Part shown: positions 6,762-13,061 of the stretch, piece after piece
How positions within the stretch are numbered: position 1 is the stretch's first letter
How the letters are laid out: each line of letters begins with the position of its first letter
Assembly: GCA_035714625.1 (NCBI GenBank)
Contig: DASTLT010000245.1
Coordinates: 1 to 13,066 of the forward strand
Length of the DNA: 13,066 bases
Source of the DNA: GCA-003244245 sp035714625
Lineage (GTDB): Bacteria; Actinomycetota; Actinomycetes; Mycobacteriales; Pseudonocardiaceae
Direction of reading: 5' to 3'
Notes under the pieces: generated by a model
The model's database searches: none
What the model saw: the letters and a program-made list of their open reading frames with translations, nothing else
Told to the model about the DNA's origin: nothing
Made by a program: the position numbers and the translations under genes

Positions 6762-8003
6762 TCAAGGAGTGCGGGCGAGGCCGATCGCGTACCACAAGGT
6801 GCCAACGAGTAGCACCGCCGCGCCGGTGAGGACAGCGGCCGGCGGCAGGGTGGCGGCCAGGATCAGGCAGCCGGCCAGGCCGAGGACGCCGACCAGCAGC
6901 GGCGGGCGGCCCTCGGCGCGGGGGAGGGTCAGCGCAGCGGCATTGGCGATCGCGTAGTAGACCAGCACGCCGAATGCGGAGAAGCCGATCGCGCCGCGCA
7001 GGTCGGTGCTCGCCGCCAGCAGCGCCACCACCACCCCGACCGCGAGCTCGGCGCGGTGCGGCACCCGGTAGCGCGGGTGCACCGCGGCCAGCCACCCCGG
7101 CAGGTGGCCGTCGCGGGCCATCGCCAGGGTGGTCCGGGAGACCCCCAGGATCAGCGCCAGCAGCGCGCCCAAGCAGGCCAGCGCCGCGCCCACGCCGACC
7201 AGGGGGACAAGCCACCCGGTGCCCGCCTCGATCACGGTCTGCACCAGCGGGGCCGGGGCGGCTGCGAGCCGGCCCGGGCCGAGGACCAGCAGCGCGGCCA
7301 CCGCGACCCAGGCGTAGACCAGCAGCGTGATCACCAGCGCGAGCGGGATCGCCCGGGGGATGGTGCGGGCCGGGTCACGCACCTCCTCGCCAAGCGTGGC
7401 GATGCGGGCGTAACCGGCGAAGGCGAAGAACAGCAACCCGGCGCTCTGCAGCAGGCCCAGTAGCGGGGGAGGGCCCGCGGGCAGCACCTGCCCGGGCCGG
7501 CCCCCGGCCCCGCTCAGCCCGGCGAGCCCGACCACCACCAGCACCACCAGCACCACCGCGACGATCACCCGGGTAGCCAGCGCCGAGCGGTGCATTCCGC
7601 GCCAGTTGAGCGCGGTCAGCGCTGCCACCGCGGCCACCGCGCTGACCCGCTCAGCACCGGGTGCGACGTAGGCGGCGAAGGTCAGCGCCATCGCCGCGCA
7701 ACTGGCGGTCTTGCCCACCACGAACGCCCAGCCGGCCAGATAACCCCAGAACGGGCCCAACCGGCGCTGGCCGTAGACGTAGGTCCCGCCGGACTCGGGG
7801 TAGCGCGCGGCCAGTTGCGCCGAGCAGGTCGCATTGCAGTAGGCCACCACCACCGCCAGCGCCAAGCCCACCAGCAGCCAGGACCCGGCTGCGGCCGCCG
7901 CCGGGGCGAACACCGCGAAGACTCCCGCCCCGATCATCGAGCCGAGGCCGATCAGCACCGCGTCGCCGGTACCCAGCCGCCGCGCCAGCCCGGAAGCACC
8001 CAC
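6762..8003 (-). CDS. APC-superfamily amino acid permease
   Basis: The 413-residue protein is almost entirely hydrophobic with about 12 membrane segments, the normal layout of APC (amino acid-polyamine-organocation) transporters. The first helix carries the family signature IGLGSMIGAGVFAVF (about 18-32), the unwound substrate-binding region. FFAFAGYARIATLGEEV (192-208) followed by RDPARTIPRAIP is the conserved TM6 and cytoplasmic loop. It would import an amino acid or related amine by proton or exchange coupling; which one cannot be told. It starts at GTG 8003 with no good SD, only 27 bp after the stop of the dehydrogenase gene on the same strand, so it is probably in one operon with it and translated by coupling. 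The length is slightly short for the family but no segment appears missing. Confidence 0.88.
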   Translation of the reverse strand: MGASGLARRLGTGDAVLIGLGSMIGAGVFAVFAPAAAAAGSWLLVGLALAVVVAYCNATCSAQLAARYPESGGTYVYGQRRLGPFWGYLAGWAFVVGKTASCAAMALTFAAYVAPGAERVSAVAAVAALTALNWRGMHRSALATRVIVAVVLVVLVVVGLAGLSGAGGRPGQVLPAGPPPLLGLLQSAGLLFFAFAGYARIATLGEEVRDPARTIPRAIPLALVITLLVYAWVAVAALLVLGPGRLAAAPAPLVQTVIEAGTGWLVPLVGVGAALACLGALLALILGVSRTTLAMARDGHLPGWLAAVHPRYRVPHRAELAVGVVVALLAASTDLRGAIGFSAFGVLVYYAIANAAALTLPRAEGRPPLLVGVLGLAGCLILAATLPPAAVLTGAAVLLVGTLWYAIGLARTP

Positions 8004-8030
8004 AAGCGGCCAATGTAGGACGTACCCGAT

Positions 8031-9215
8031 TTATGGCTGCAGGAGCACCTTGACCGCGCCGTTGCGCTTCTTCTGGAACATCTCGTAGCCCTGCGGGGCC
8101 TGGTCCAGCGGTAGCTTGTGGGTGGCGAAGCCCTCCACGCCGAGCGGGTCGTCGTCGGTGAGCAACGGCATGAGGTCGTCGACCCACCGCTTGACGTTGG
8201 CCTGCCCCATGCGCACCTGGATCTGCTTGTCAAACGCCTGCAGCATCGGCATCGGGTCGGCCATCCCGCCATAGACCCCGATCACCGAGATCGTGCCCCC
8301 CCGGCGCACGATGTCGATGGCCAGGTACAGGGCGTGCAGCCGGTCCACCCCGGCCCGCTGCATCAGCGGCGCGGCCACCGGTTTCGGCAACACCGAGGCC
8401 ACCTGCTGGGCGACCTTCGCGGCGGGTGACCCGTGCGCCTCCATCCCGACCGCGTCGATCACCGCATCCGGGCCGCGGCCCCCGGTCATGCCGCGAATCA
8501 CGTCGACCAGGTCGTCGTCATGCGCGCGCAGGTCGAGCGTCTCGACGCCATACAACCTGGCGCGGGCCAGGCGCTCGGGCACCAGGTCGACGCCGATCAC
8601 CTGGCCGGCACCGCGGTGCCGGGCGATCCGGGCCGACATGTCCCCGATCGGCCCCAGGCCGAGCACCACGACGCTGCCACCGTCCGGGATCGCGGCGTAC
8701 TCCACCGCCTGCCAGGCCGTGGGCAGCACGTCGGACAGGTACACGAAACGTTCGTCGGGCGGGCCGTCGGGCACCGGGATCGGCAGCGTGTTGCCGAACG
8801 GGACGCGCAGGTACTCGGCCTGCCCGCCGGGCACCTGCCCGTAGAGCTTGGTGTAGCCGAACAGCGCGGCCCCCATGCCCTGGTCGCGGACCTGGGTGGT
8901 CTCGCACTGCGAGTGCAGCCCCTGACCGCACATGAAGCACGTCCCGCAGGAGACGTTGAACGGGACGACCACGCGCTGGCCCGGACGGATCGCGGTGACC
9001 TCGCGGCCGACCTCCTCCACCACCCCCATCGGCTCGTGACCGAGAATGTCACCCTTGTCCAGGAACGGGCCGAGCAGCTCGTAAAGATGCAGGTCCGACC
9101 CGCAGATCCCGGTCGAGGTGATGCGCACGATCGCGTCCGTGGGCTGCCGGATCCGGGGATCGGGGACGGTGTCCACGCGCACGTCCCGCTTGCCGTGCCA
9201 GGTCACTGCCTTCAT
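8031..9215 (-). CDS. Zinc-dependent alcohol/formaldehyde-type dehydrogenase (MDR family)
   Basis: This 394-residue medium-chain dehydrogenase opens with MKAVTWHGKRDVRV. The catalytic zinc ligands are C38 (GICGSDLH) and H60-E61 (GHEPMG). The structural zinc is held by C90, C93, C96 and C104 (CGTCFMCGQGLHSQC). The Rossmann motif is GLGPIG (186-191). The long insert between the cofactor and C-terminal parts (PAAKVAQQVAS to RAGVDRLHALY) is typical of the glutathione-independent formaldehyde dehydrogenase-like branch rather than of simple alcohol dehydrogenases. It would oxidise an alcohol or aldehyde with NAD(P) in the cytosol. The ATG at 9215 is set by a near-perfect SD (GGAGGAGG, 9222-9229); the in-frame extension to 9260 is not needed. 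It is the first gene of a probable operon with the permease. Confidence 0.92.
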   Translation of the reverse strand: MKAVTWHGKRDVRVDTVPDPRIRQPTDAIVRITSTGICGSDLHLYELLGPFLDKGDILGHEPMGVVEEVGREVTAIRPGQRVVVPFNVSCGTCFMCGQGLHSQCETTQVRDQGMGAALFGYTKLYGQVPGGQAEYLRVPFGNTLPIPVPDGPPDERFVYLSDVLPTAWQAVEYAAIPDGGSVVVLGLGPIGDMSARIARHRGAGQVIGVDLVPERLARARLYGVETLDLRAHDDDLVDVIRGMTGGRGPDAVIDAVGMEAHGSPAAKVAQQVASVLPKPVAAPLMQRAGVDRLHALYLAIDIVRRGGTISVIGVYGGMADPMPMLQAFDKQIQVRMGQANVKRWVDDLMPLLTDDDPLGVEGFATHKLPLDQAPQGYEMFQKKRNGAVKVLLQP

Positions 9216-9313
9216 GATGGCCTCCTCCGCTGGCTGCATCTGCCCCAGTGCTGCTGGCATCCCCTGGTCACGAGCGGCTCAAACCGCAGACCCCCGAAGG
9301 CAGGATTGCGCGC

Positions 9314-9651
9314 ATGGCACACGATGCGGACGTGCTCGTCGTCGGGTCGGGCCTGGCCGGGCTGGTGGCCACCGCCGAGCTGGCCGGCGCCGGGCGTCGG
9401 GTGATCCTGCTCGACCAGGAACCCGAGGCGGCGCTGGGCGGTCAGGCGTGGTGATCGTTCGGCGGGCTGTTCCTGTCCGGACCGTCGCCGCTGTGGCTCG
9501 ACGCGCACGGGCGGCGGCTGCCACCCCCGCTGTTTCCCGCTTCGGTGGTGGCGGCATGCACGGCTACCGCTCACTGGAGGACACCTTCCTCGGCGGCTGC
9601 CTGTTCTCCGGCCGGGTCACCGGCCGCGCCGTCGCCACATCCGTCAGTTGA
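9314..9651 (+). pseudogene. Remnant of a FAD-binding dehydrogenase
   Basis: Three pieces of one FAD-dependent dehydrogenase family, normally about 550 residues, remain in order. The N-terminus from ATG 9314 has a clear dinucleotide-binding motif (DVLVVGSGLAGLVATAELA) and LLDQEPEAALGGQAW. It meets a TGA at 9452-9454, but the family sequence carries on in the same frame (SFGGLFL). A jump then leads to SPLWLDAHGRRLPPPLFP, which in relatives lies much further along. After a frame change near 9536 the typical C-terminus RFGGGGMHGYRSLEDTFLGG and CLFSGRVTGRA follows, ending at a stop at 9649-9651. The catalytic middle is lost. The gene diverges from the dehydrogenase at 9215. It is certainly nonfunctional. 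Confidence 0.85.
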
Positions 9652-9707
9652 TCGCCCCCGTCAGGGGTGCTGTATGCGGCCATGCCAACCACGTTGGGTT
9701 CAGAAGC

Positions 9708-10715
9708 CTAATCGCCCAACACCTCGCGTATTTGCTGGATTAGCTCGGCGAGGCGCATGGCTTTCTTGCGCGATACGACAGCGCGGTGTACGGCGAGATC
9801 CTCGACGAGGGCGGTGTGAATCGCGTTGGCGTCCGAGGAGTCACTGTGCCGAGCAAAGAAAGTGATCCAGTGGCGGATCGGAATGCCTAGGGCGTCTTGA
9901 CTTTTTGCTTCCTCGATGAAGGTGTCCATCAACCCCTTGACCCGCGCCAAGCGACCGAAGTTGTTCCCACCGTCATACTCGGGCACATCCGCAGTCTGTG
10001 GGCCCTTGGCAGGGTAGGGGGCTGCGCCCTCCGGGTGGATGACGGCGCTGGAGCTGCCCTTGGCCCGGCGGATATAGGTCCACCAGTAGTTGCGATACTC
10101 GGCAACCCAGCGCGCGGACACGATCCACGGATCTCTCGCAACCGGTGTCCCGGAGGTGACGTTGCTAAAATGCCACGGAACGACGCAGAGGAGATCATGG
10201 TTCGCGCATGCCGCGGGTGTGTTGACAAAGCGGAAGGTCGGTACGCCTTCCTTGCTGAACAGGTACCAGCCCTTGAGTTCGATTCCCAGAGCAGTATTGA
10301 CCTGAACGCCGCGGCGACGGATCAGTCGAACGTCAGGAAAGGTCTGCGATTGCCGCTCGAACCGGTAGCCTTGCCACTCCTGGCCGGGGTCCCACAGCTC
10401 CCGTAACCGGTTCAGCGTTGCAACGACCTGAACCTCGATGCTCGCCCCGAGCAGGGTGTTGGCCGCGTGCAGGTCGGTAGCGTGCACACCCTCGATCGTG
10501 GTGTCGAACTCGAAGTGCGACGGCATGGCCTGAAGAGTCTCGATGACTCGCTCATGGAGCGGAGTCAAAGGATCTGACTGATCCAGCTCCGGGGGCGTAG
10601 GCGGGCTGGGTGCATCGGATGCCGCCTGGTCAACCGCCTGCGCGAGCGCTGGGTCCGGTACCGACTCGCTCACCTTCCCCTGCCCAAGTCGTCTCGCACG
10701 ATCGTCTGTGAGCAT
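9708..10715 (-). CDS. Type II restriction endonuclease, PD-(D/E)XK type (predicted)
   Basis: The 335-residue protein has a PD-(D/E)XK nuclease signature: D128 in QTFPDVRLIRRR and E146/K148 in LGIELKGWYLFSKEG, spaced as in restriction enzymes. Aromatic-rich conserved-looking stretches follow (LLCVVPWHFSNV, ARWVAEYRNYWWTYIRRAKG). Residues 15-50 are a Pro/Ala-rich low-complexity leader. It would cut DNA left unmethylated by the divergent methyltransferase; the recognition site cannot be read. It lies 20 bp after the XRE controller gene on the same strand, the C-R order of many type II systems. The ATG at 10715 has no good SD; a GTG at 10673 directly after GGGGAAG is an alternative start. Base composition is visibly less GC-rich than the housekeeping-like genes to the left, consistent with horizontal transfer. 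Location and catalytic motif make the role likely; the subfamily is not recognised. Confidence 0.75.
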   Translation of the reverse strand: MLTDDRARRLGQGKVSESVPDPALAQAVDQAASDAPSPPTPPELDQSDPLTPLHERVIETLQAMPSHFEFDTTIEGVHATDLHAANTLLGASIEVQVVATLNRLRELWDPGQEWQGYRFERQSQTFPDVRLIRRRGVQVNTALGIELKGWYLFSKEGVPTFRFVNTPAACANHDLLCVVPWHFSNVTSGTPVARDPWIVSARWVAEYRNYWWTYIRRAKGSSSAVIHPEGAAPYPAKGPQTADVPEYDGGNNFGRLARVKGLMDTFIEEAKSQDALGIPIRHWITFFARHSDSSDANAIHTALVEDLAVHRAVVSRKKAMRLAELIQQIREVLGD

Positions 10716-10735
10716 GCAGCGTAAGGCAGCGACGA

Positions 10736-11023
10736 TCAGCGTCTATCAGCGGCTGGCCGAGCCAGGGGCTTCGCAGCTCTGAGTAGGACGCCTAGATCGG
10801 CGATCGGAAGTCGGAGTGCCTCCCAGATCGCCAGCACGGTAAAGATCCCAGGCTCACGAGTGCTTGCCGATTCAATCTTGCGGAGCGTGGCTACAGCGAG
10901 GCCCGCGCTCCGCGCCAACTCCTCTTGCGTCAGTCCCCGCTCGTGCCGTGCTTGTCGTATCAGCACTGCCAGCAGCTCAGACGCCGCCACCCAAGCGGCG
11001 GCAGACCGCTTCTGTCTGGACAT
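10736..11023 (-). CDS. XRE-family helix-turn-helix regulator, likely controller (C) protein
   Basis: This 95-residue protein has one XRE-type helix-turn-helix: LLAVLIRQARHERGLTQEEL (about 18-37), then ARSAGLAVATLRKIES (recognition helix region to about 53) and the closing helices GIFTVLAIWEALRLP. The N-terminus is short and basic and the C-terminus is a basic Pro/Ala tail. It is of the size of restriction-modification controller proteins, which delay endonuclease expression and repress their own promoter. Its ATG at 11023 has no spaced SD, but a TATAGT -10 box on the minus strand (11035-11030) puts the transcription start at about the A of the ATG, so the mRNA is probably leaderless, as for many C genes. 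It is upstream of the endonuclease and divergent from the methyltransferase. Confidence 0.85.
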   Translation of the reverse strand: MSRQKRSAAAWVAASELLAVLIRQARHERGLTQEELARSAGLAVATLRKIESASTREPGIFTVLAIWEALRLPIADLGVLLRAAKPLARPAADRR

Positions 11024-11029
11024 GCCTTT

Positions 11030-11066
11030 ACTATAGCGCTATCATATGAGCGGTAATAAATTATCA
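11030..11066. promoter_or_regulatory. Divergent promoter/operator region of the restriction-modification locus
   Basis: This AT-rich patch stands out from the GC-rich surroundings. ATAGCGCTAT (11033-11042) is a perfect 10-bp palindrome. It overlaps TATAGT (11035-11030, minus), a good -10 for the XRE gene, and TATCAT (11040-11045, plus), a possible -10 for the methyltransferase. A second palindrome, TCATATGA, lies at 11042-11049. The minus-strand pentamer TGATA recurs at 11044-11040 and 11066-11062, 22 bp apart, so two sites may face the same side of the helix. An XRE dimer bound at 11033-11042 would cover both -10 boxes. The control logic is inferred. Confidence 0.6.
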
Positions 11067-11141
11067 CTCGCCGTGTCGATGCCCGCTCTTGTCAGACGAG
11101 CGCGCCAAGATGGAGTGCGGGCTGCACCGAGAGGAGGCGTC

Positions 11142-12197
11142 GTGGACGAGCCAGCGTTCTCCCTGTACCGGGGGGATGCCTTGCGCGCCTACCCGCAGTG
11201 GCCCACGCCTGTGATGATCATCAGCGACGGGGCTTACGGGGTGCGGGGCTTTCACGGCGACACCACCGGTACCGAGGGCCTGGTGGAGTGGTACCGGCCG
11301 CACGTAGCGGCATGGAGCAAGGCGGCGCAGCCGTCCACGACGCTCTGGTTCTGGAACACCGAGGTGGGCTGGGCCACGGTGCATCCGCTGTTGCTCCAGG
11401 ATGGCTGGGAGTATGTGCAGACGATCACCTGGGACAAGGGGATCGCGCATGTCGCAGGCAACGTCAACGGCCGGACCATCCGTCAGTTCCCGGTGGTCAG
11501 CGAGATCTGCGTGCTCTACCAGCGCACGTTCACCATTGACGGCCCGGACGGTCCGATGCCGGTCCGGCAGTGGCTGCGTCATGAGTGGCAGCGCTCTGGT
11601 TTGCCGTTGTACAAAGCCAACGAAGCGTGCGGGGTCCGCAACGCGGCCACCCGGAAATACCTGACCCAGGACTGGCTGTGGTATTGGCCGCCCGGCGAGA
11701 TGATGGAGAAGATGGCGACCTACGCCAACGACCGCGGCAAGGCTGTGGGCTGGCCCTACTTCTCGTTGGACGGCCGGACGCCGATCACCGCCAAGCAGTG
11801 GGATGCGCTCCGTTACACGTGGCGCCATACCCACGGCCTGACCAACGTGTGGCACCGGCCACCGCTGCACAACGCCGAGCGATTGAAGGGCACCCTGCGC
11901 AGAGCCGCTCCCCGGGTGTACAAGCCAACCAAGGGATCAGCGGCACACCTGAACCAGAAACCGCTGGAGTTCATGGAACGGCTGGTGCGGGCGGTCACCG
12001 GCGAAGGGGACGTGGTGTGGGAGCCGTTCGGTGGGCTCGCTTCGGCCAGCGTCGCCGCCGTGGCGCTCGGGCGACGGGCGTACGCAGCGGAAATCGACCC
12101 GGAGTTCGCCAAGCTGGCTGCTGAGCGACTGCAGCTCGCTAGCCGAGAGGCAGATGACCCGGCGGCAGAGGATATAGCAGAACAAGCGACGCGCTGA
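11142..12197 (+). CDS. Type II DNA amino-methyltransferase (N4-cytosine or N6-adenine), beta class
   Basis: From GTG 11142 the protein has 351 residues. The catalytic motif IV comes first (IISDGAYGVRGF, S-D-G-A-Y-G at about 28-33). It is followed by TLWFWNTEVGWATVHPLL, a presumed target-recognition middle, then motif X (HLNQKPLEF, about 269-277) and motif I with II (WEPFGGLASASVAAVALG, AYAAEIDPEF) near the C-terminus. The order IV, X, I defines the beta class of amino-methyltransferases, which use S-adenosylmethionine. It should protect host DNA from the neighbouring endonuclease. The GTG is preceded by a strong SD (GAGAGGAGG, 11129-11137) and by the conserved start of the fold soon after; an in-frame ATG at 11046 would add 32 residues but has no SD and lies inside the control region. 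It ends in a double stop (TGATAA). Confidence 0.85.
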   Translation: MDEPAFSLYRGDALRAYPQWPTPVMIISDGAYGVRGFHGDTTGTEGLVEWYRPHVAAWSKAAQPSTTLWFWNTEVGWATVHPLLLQDGWEYVQTITWDKGIAHVAGNVNGRTIRQFPVVSEICVLYQRTFTIDGPDGPMPVRQWLRHEWQRSGLPLYKANEACGVRNAATRKYLTQDWLWYWPPGEMMEKMATYANDRGKAVGWPYFSLDGRTPITAKQWDALRYTWRHTHGLTNVWHRPPLHNAERLKGTLRRAAPRVYKPTKGSAAHLNQKPLEFMERLVRAVTGEGDVVWEPFGGLASASVAAVALGRRAYAAEIDPEFAKLAAERLQLASREADDPAAEDIAEQATR

Positions 12198-12338
12198 TAA
12201 AGGCTGAGGAGCCGCGGTTGAGTCCTTGGGCTGTGGTCCAGGTCGGCGATCGCGACGGTTGTCCGCGGAAGGCCTCCCGCAGCTCGGCAATCACCCGCAG
12301 CGACTTGCCCCGATCGTCGCGGACCCCGCCAAAGCGCC

Positions 12339-12371
12339 CATCCGATCGTGTGGGTTTGACCCGATCGGATG
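12339..12371. terminator. 10-bp perfect inverted repeat, hairpin downstream of the methyltransferase
   Basis: CATCCGATCG (12339-12348) and CGATCGGATG (12362-12371) pair perfectly around a 13-base loop. It lies about 140 bp after the methyltransferase stop. It could terminate transcripts on either strand, although there is no T-run. The loop also holds GGGT...ACCC, giving an alternative inner stem. Confidence 0.4.
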
Positions 12372-12428
12372 AGTCGGCACCCCGGCCACTCCGGCGCCGC
12401 TCGCGGACAGCCCAGGAGGCCGGGAACT

Positions 12429-12456
12429 TCTCTTGGTGCCGATCGACACCAAGAGA
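12429..12456. repeat. 10-bp perfect inverted repeat with an 8-base loop
   Basis: TCTCTTGGTG (12429-12438) and CACCAAGAGA (12447-12456) pair perfectly around CCGATCGA. It would form a stable hairpin in RNA of either strand. It could be a terminator or a protein-binding site between the methyltransferase and hicA remnants. Confidence 0.5.
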
Positions 12457-12485
12457 CCGACCAACGTCGCGGGTCCAAGGAATTG

Positions 12486-12502
12486 CGGCCGGTAACCGGC
12501 CG
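12486..12502. repeat. 8-bp perfect inverted repeat
   Basis: CGGCCGGT and ACCGGCCG flank a single central A. It lies 52 bp before the GTG of the hicA remnant, where an operator or a hairpin of the leader could sit. It is too compact to be a good RNA stem without opening the centre, so a protein-binding site is more likely. Confidence 0.4.
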
Positions 12503-12554
12503 ATTTGTCGACCCCGACCTCGACTTGCCATCTAGTGCGATCTTGACTTATCCC

Positions 12555-12771
12555 GTGAGTAAGCTGAGGGACGTCGTCAGGCGCATTGCCAAGGAGGCGA
12601 AGCGCCAGAACCTCGGCTTCGTCCTCGAACGCGAGGGTGCCAAGCACACCGTCTCCAACCTCGGCGGTCTCATGGTCCCAATCCCTGACACCGCGAGATC
12701 GGCGAAGGCCTGACCGAGCAGATCTACCGCGAATGCCAGCCGAAGCCGGGGAAGGGTGGGTGGAGCGATGA
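12555..12771 (+). pseudogene. hicA: HicA-like toxin, inactivated by two frameshifts
   Basis: From GTG 12555 the first 45 or so codons read like a HicA mRNA interferase of the actinobacterial type: SKLRDVVRRIAKEAKRQNLG, then FVLEREGAKHTVSNLGGLMV and PIP, including the expected His in the GxxH region. The open frame then ends at TGA 12711-12713. In the next frame the family sequence continues from CAC at 12689 (HREIGEGLTEQIYRECQPK). Near 12750 a second slip leads to GEGWVER and a TGA at 12769-12771. Each slip fits loss of one base. The ancestral stop would overlap the hicB ATG (ATGA), as in coupled hicAB pairs. As it stands only 52 residues can be made, lacking the C-terminal strand-helix, so the toxin should be dead. 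Confidence 0.72.
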
Positions 12772-12911
12772 GCCGTTTCACCGTGCACGTCACCCGAGAC
12801 GGCCGATTCTGGCTGATCCATGTCCCCGAGATCGACCGCCACCCTCAGGCCCGGCACCTGCGCGAAATCGACATCATGGCCCGCGACCTCGTCGCTGTCC
12901 TGACCGGCTAA
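12768..12911 (+). pseudogene. hicB: HicB-like antitoxin, truncated
   Basis: An ATG at 12768 behind a purine-rich GGTGGGTGGAG site opens 47 codons: MSRFTVHVTRDGRFWLIHVP, then EIDRHPQARHLREIDIMARD and LVAVLTG, ending at TAA 12909-12911. This is the single beta-alpha-beta HicB antitoxin core (strand, strand, helix with MARDLVAV). Relatives continue with an acidic strand and a C-terminal DNA-binding part. Here the stop falls right after the helix, and only a couple of residues (DP) beyond it resemble the family, so the tail is lost rather than merely interrupted. A short partner-binding peptide could still be made, but DNA binding and autoregulation are unlikely. Confidence 0.65.
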
Positions 12912-12945
12912 GACCCCGTCGGTATCCCAGGGCAAAGGCATGTTC

Positions 12946-12960
12946 ACAGCTTGTAGCTGT
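12946..12960. promoter_or_regulatory. Inverted repeat near a possible promoter
   Basis: ACAGCT-TGT-AGCTGT has perfect 6-bp arms. TACATT (12960-12965), a -10-like box, touches its right arm in an AT-rich patch. It may be the operator-promoter of a plus-strand gene beyond the right edge. No matching -35 box is obvious. Confidence 0.3.
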
Positions 12961-13054
12961 ACATTACTTTAGGTGACCAGAAGTGGCAGGACCCGGATCC
13001 GGTCCCGACATATCCATTCGGTGGTTTCCTTAATCAGGTTGAAACCGTTCACCC

Positions 13055-13061
13055 GGAGGAG
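13055..13061 (+). promoter_or_regulatory. Strong Shine-Dalgarno site at the right edge
   Basis: GGAGGAG stands five bases from the end of the window with no start codon inside it. A plus-strand gene probably begins just outside. An imperfect leader hairpin (GGTTTC 13023-13028 with GAAACC 13041-13046) precedes it. Confidence 0.35.

Larger units (their letters stand above)
12198..12554. other. 357-bp stretch without a convincing gene
   Basis: Between the methyltransferase stop and the hicA remnant I see no ORF with family resemblance. It carries three perfect inverted repeats, listed separately. A minus-strand frame (about 12200-12350) reads VKPTRSDGRFGGVRDDRGKS and LRVIAELREAF, which looks protein-like, but it has no start or identifiable family and may be a remnant. 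Confidence 0.5.

Noticed and set aside
8433..9404. Plus-strand open frame of 323 codons over the zinc dehydrogenase
   Set aside because: It is the complement of a gene with complete zinc and Rossmann motifs, and its own translation has no family features.
9641..9697. Direct repeat CCGTCAG (9641 and 9658) and small stems CCCC-GTCA-GGGG and CCAAC-CAC-GTTGG as a cassette attachment site or terminator
   Set aside because: The repeats are too short to mean much in this composition, I found no matching copy at the other end of the cassette, and no integrase is present.
11064..11870. Minus-strand open frame of 268 codons opposite the methyltransferase
   Set aside because: The methyltransferase has ordered catalytic motifs on the plus strand; this frame is its shadow.
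12218..12535. Plus-strand open frame of about 100 codons after the methyltransferase
   Set aside because: No SD, Arg/Ser/Pro-rich translation, and it runs through three inverted repeats; unlikely to be coding.
12993..13002. CCGGATCCGG palindrome as a recognition site of the local restriction enzyme
   Set aside because: It is a single occurrence in a GC-rich sequence; nothing links it to the endonuclease, whose specificity cannot be read from sequence.
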